Notes under the pieces: model-generated
Seen by the model: only the letters and a program-made list of their open reading frames with translations
What the model was told of the DNA's origin: nothing
The model's database searches: none
Shown here: piece after piece, positions 62,122 through 64,000 of the stretch
Layout: every line of letters starts with the position of its first letter
Position numbering within the stretch: the stretch's first letter is position 1
DNA from: Chelativorans sp. YIM 93263
GTDB lineage: Bacteria; Pseudomonadota; Alphaproteobacteria; Rhizobiales; Rhizobiaceae
NCBI RefSeq assembly: GCF_028767125.1
Contig: NZ_JAKCWP010000002.1
Location: forward strand, 186,001 to 250,000
Direction: 5' to 3'
Length of the DNA: 64,000 nucleotides
Translations under genes and position numbers: made by a program

Positions 62122-63100
62122 ACCGCTGCTGACGGGAACGTACCTCCGCCACACCGGCTGCAACGTCCACGGCGGATTTCACCATATTGGCGGCAAGCGC
62201 CGCCGCAACACCGTCCTGCCTTACCTCGCCAAGGTCGAGCAACGGCACCAGCCCCATTTCCTCGGCCACCTCCCGATGGACGGGATCGACTGCCGCGGCA
62301 AGCAGGCAATGCTCGACCGCACGCGGCGTCATCGCATTCAGAACGACCGCCGCGGCAGTCGACGCAAGTCCGCCCAGAATAACTGCCACCTTCTGCGTCC
62401 TCGCCGCCAGTATCGCGCCTACCAGCGCGGCGATTTCGCGCCCGCCAAGCCGGCGCAAAGCCTCGAGCGGGTCGTTCAGATGTCCGTCATGAGCATTCAA
62501 TGCGTCGGCAATGACACTCCGCTCTTGCGGCTTGATCTGCTCCCACGCATCGGCTTGTCGGCCGGTCAGCGCCGAGATAAGCGCCATCGCGCCAGCGTCG
62601 GCCGCAGTATCGGCCCCCCCTAACCCGATCAGGTCGGCGCCTGTGGCGACGGCCTCCATGCCGAATGCGATCGTCGCGGCGCACCCACGCTCGTCCAGTG
62701 CTGCAACCTCGGTGATGTCACCCACGGGCACTTCGAGTGCGAGGTCGAACACATTGAGGCCAAAATTACCGCTGGCGCACAATTGGCTGACCGGCGCGGC
62801 GCCGGCCGCGATCTCTTCGACCCGGTCGCGCGCAGCCGCCACGGGATCATCTGACCCCAGACGGCGCGAAACACCGTGCGTTGCCGCAAAGAGCGCAATG
62901 ACTGGATTGCCCACTCGTGCGGGGGAGCGTCCCGCGGCCCCGGAAAACCAGGCCGCAAGGTCCTCCAAACGTCCCAGCCCTTCCGCCCACCCTACCGGGG
63001 CGAAGAACCCATGCGTCCGTTCGGCCGCCGCCGAATCCATCTCCGGCAGTTGCCGGACAAGATTGCGGATGTCGTCAAAAGGCAGGCCGCTGGTCGTCAT
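62120..63100 (-). CDS. CobT-like protein (nicotinate-nucleotide:dimethylbenzimidazole phosphoribosyltransferase family), active site altered
   Basis: 326 residues from the ATG at 63100. CobT activates dimethylbenzimidazole for vitamin B12 assembly. The fold is clearly of this family: GLPFDDIRNLVRQLPE at the start, VIALFAATHGVSR, FGLNVFDLALEVPVGDITE, CAATIAFGMEAVATGADL and DPLEALRRLGGREIAALVGA. But two invariant motifs are lost. The GEMGIGNTT loop reads GGADTAADA (161-169), and RLGEGTGA reads VRQDGVAA (293-300), so the catalytic Glu is an Asp (296) and the other conserved Glu is a Gly. The usual C-terminus is also missing. It may be a pseudo-enzyme or have a new activity. Confidence 0.8.
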   Translation of the reverse strand: MTTSGLPFDDIRNLVRQLPEMDSAAAERTHGFFAPVGWAEGLGRLEDLAAWFSGAAGRSPARVGNPVIALFAATHGVSRRLGSDDPVAAARDRVEEIAAGAAPVSQLCASGNFGLNVFDLALEVPVGDITEVAALDERGCAATIAFGMEAVATGADLIGLGGADTAADAGAMALISALTGRQADAWEQIKPQERSVIADALNAHDGHLNDPLEALRRLGGREIAALVGAILAARTQKVAVILGGLASTAAAVVLNAMTPRAVEHCLLAAAVDPVHREVAEEMGLVPLLDLGEVRQDGVAAALAANMVKSAVDVAAGVAEVRSRQQR

Positions 63101-63229
63101 CTTTACATCCCTCGAAATCGCAACGGGCATAATGGCACGGGCCGCTACTGGCAATGGCTAGCGTACAAACTTGCGTTTATAGCTGAGCCGTCCCATCTGA
63201 AAGGCTCGGTGGATATCCAAAGGTCGCTG

Positions 63230-63466
63230 ATGCAAACCGTCGAATCTCCCTGCATTCTCGTCTGCTCAATTGACGACAGAACCGGCTATTGCTTCGGGTG
63301 CGGACGGACGCGCTCGGAGATCGGCGCTTGGCTGACCATGTCTTCCACCGAGCGGAGAACGGTCATCGCGGAACTGCCGACACGTCTCGCCATCGAGCGC
63401 AGGCCGCGGCGAGAGACGCGGCGCAAACGCATGGCGCGCGAGCGGGCTCAGGACGACAAGCTATGA
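63230..63466 (+). CDS. DUF1289 domain protein
   Basis: 78 residues. Conserved cysteines in SPCILVCSIDDRTGYCFGCG suggest a small metal-binding site; the rest, EIGAWLTMSSTERRTVIAEL, completes the family pattern, and the tail is strongly basic. Function is unknown. The ATG at 63230 is inside a longer open frame; it is chosen because the conserved domain begins there. The stop overlaps the next start as ATGA. It is divergent from the cobT-like gene. Confidence 0.88.
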   Translation: MQTVESPCILVCSIDDRTGYCFGCGRTRSEIGAWLTMSSTERRTVIAELPTRLAIERRPRRETRRKRMARERAQDDKL

Positions 63467-64000
63467 GGTTGTTCTGGATCGTCATTGCAGTCCTCTTGCT
63501 GGGCCTCATCCTCTTGATTGCAAATCACGACAGCGGGCAGGTGTTCGGTATAGAAAACAATACCTTCGCCGGGGTCCTTTATCTCAGCCTTTGGGCGTCG
63601 GTCTTGATTGTGGGGCTGCTCGGCTCCCGAACCCGAATGCGCAACGCCTTGCGCGACATAGCATATTGGCTGCTCATCCTGCTTGTGCTCATGACCGGAT
63701 ATCAATATCGCTACGAATTACAGGATACAGCCAGCCGGTTGACCGCCGGCCTCGTGCCCGGCAGCCCCATGACGCTCTCCGGCGATTCTCAGGCCTCCAT
63801 CATGCTTGACAAGGCCGCCAACGGCCATTTCGAGGTGCGCATGGACGTGAACGGCCACACAGTCCAGGCCCTCGTGGATACGGGCGCGTCGATTACTGTC
63901 CTGACCGCCGCCGATGCAAGACGGGTGGGAGTTTCGACCGAAGACCTCTCCTATTCGGTCCCGGTCATGACTGCCAATGGCCGCGCGATGGCTGCCCAGG
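63463..64000 (+). CDS. TIGR02281-type membrane retropepsin-like aspartic protease, 5' part, runs off the window
   Basis: 179 residues are visible before the window ends. Three hydrophobic segments occur at about 2-20 (FWIVIAVLLLGLILLIA), 36-53 (FAGVLYLSLWASVLIVGLLG) and 66-80 (DIAYWLLILLVLMTG). Then comes a soluble domain with HFEVRMDVNGHTVQALVDTG and, directly after, ASITVLTAAD; the DTGAS motif carries the catalytic Asp of a retropepsin-like protease. Such clan AA membrane proteins are usual beside DUF1289 and cobT in rhizobia; their role is unknown. It overlaps the DUF1289 gene by four bases. Confidence 0.88.
   Translation, partial: MRLFWIVIAVLLLGLILLIANHDSGQVFGIENNTFAGVLYLSLWASVLIVGLLGSRTRMRNALRDIAYWLLILLVLMTGYQYRYELQDTASRLTAGLVPGSPMTLSGDSQASIMLDKAANGHFEVRMDVNGHTVQALVDTGASITVLTAADARRVGVSTEDLSYSVPVMTANGRAMAAQ

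Overview
The window is a gene-dense, GC-rich chromosomal segment of an alphaproteobacterium, most probably of the order Hyphomicrobiales (Rhizobiales). Supporting signs are an AapJQMP amino-acid transporter beside metC, an ExoR-like Sel1-repeat protein, the DUF3008, DUF2865 and DUF971 families, the rpiA/gph/gor block, a DUF1289 plus retropepsin-like pair beside a cobT-family gene, and stress-type promoters of the GGAAC-N19-TT class used by the EcfG/RpoE2 general stress sigma factor. The genus cannot be fixed from the sequence. I saw no insertion sequence, prophage, CRISPR array or rRNA gene, and no stretch over 300 bases is without a gene.

Layout. 1-11.8 kb (minus strand): glgE, treS-mak fusion, glgB, glgX, treZ and the start of malQ, almost all joined by 4-base ATGA overlaps. 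12.1-13.6 kb: a CHCC zinc-finger protein and an FAD monooxygenase. 13.6-18.3 kb: aapJQMP, with an unusually long AapM. 18.5-23.0 kb: metC, xthA, an exoR homologue and ilvD. 23.2-26.3 kb: nitroreductase, XRE-cupin regulator, aminotransferase and a small secreted protein. 26.5-30.4 kb: otsB, a GH15 glucanase/trehalase-type gene and otsA. 30.4-34.2 kb: DUF3008, a stress-type SDR, a UDP-diacylglucosamine-hydrolase-like phosphoesterase, and an SDR plus FAH-hydrolase pair. 34.3-42.2 kb: malic enzyme, DUF2865, gltX, MFS transporter, nadE. 42.3-48.7 kb: hemerythrin, GFA, class II DAHP synthase, gor, DUF2059, rpiA, gph, tRNA-Val. 48.7-55 kb: L,D-transpeptidase, PPOX, DUF971, moaA, Bcr/CflA transporter, mobB. 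55-59 kb: an amino-acid ABC transporter with no ATPase, a hydroxyacid dehydrogenase and an Lrp regulator. 59-64 kb: uracil-DNA glycosylase, GST, sensor histidine kinase, a cobT-like gene, DUF1289 and the start of a retropepsin-like membrane protein.

The genes combine into one clear theme: trehalose and alpha-glucan turnover. OtsA/OtsB make trehalose from UDP-glucose and glucose-6-phosphate; TreS-Mak turns it into maltose-1-phosphate; GlgE polymerises this to alpha-glucan; GlgB branches it; GlgX debranches it; TreZ (with a TreY not seen here) can return it to trehalose; MalQ reshuffles the oligosaccharides. A stress-type promoter motif before glgE, and two more between DUF3008 and a stress SDR, suggest part of the window belongs to the general stress regulon.

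I found no convincing new defence or mobile system. The best leads for something undescribed are a CobT homologue with both conserved active-site glutamates replaced, an AapM permease with an extra membrane region of about 115 residues, and paired interlocked stress promoters.
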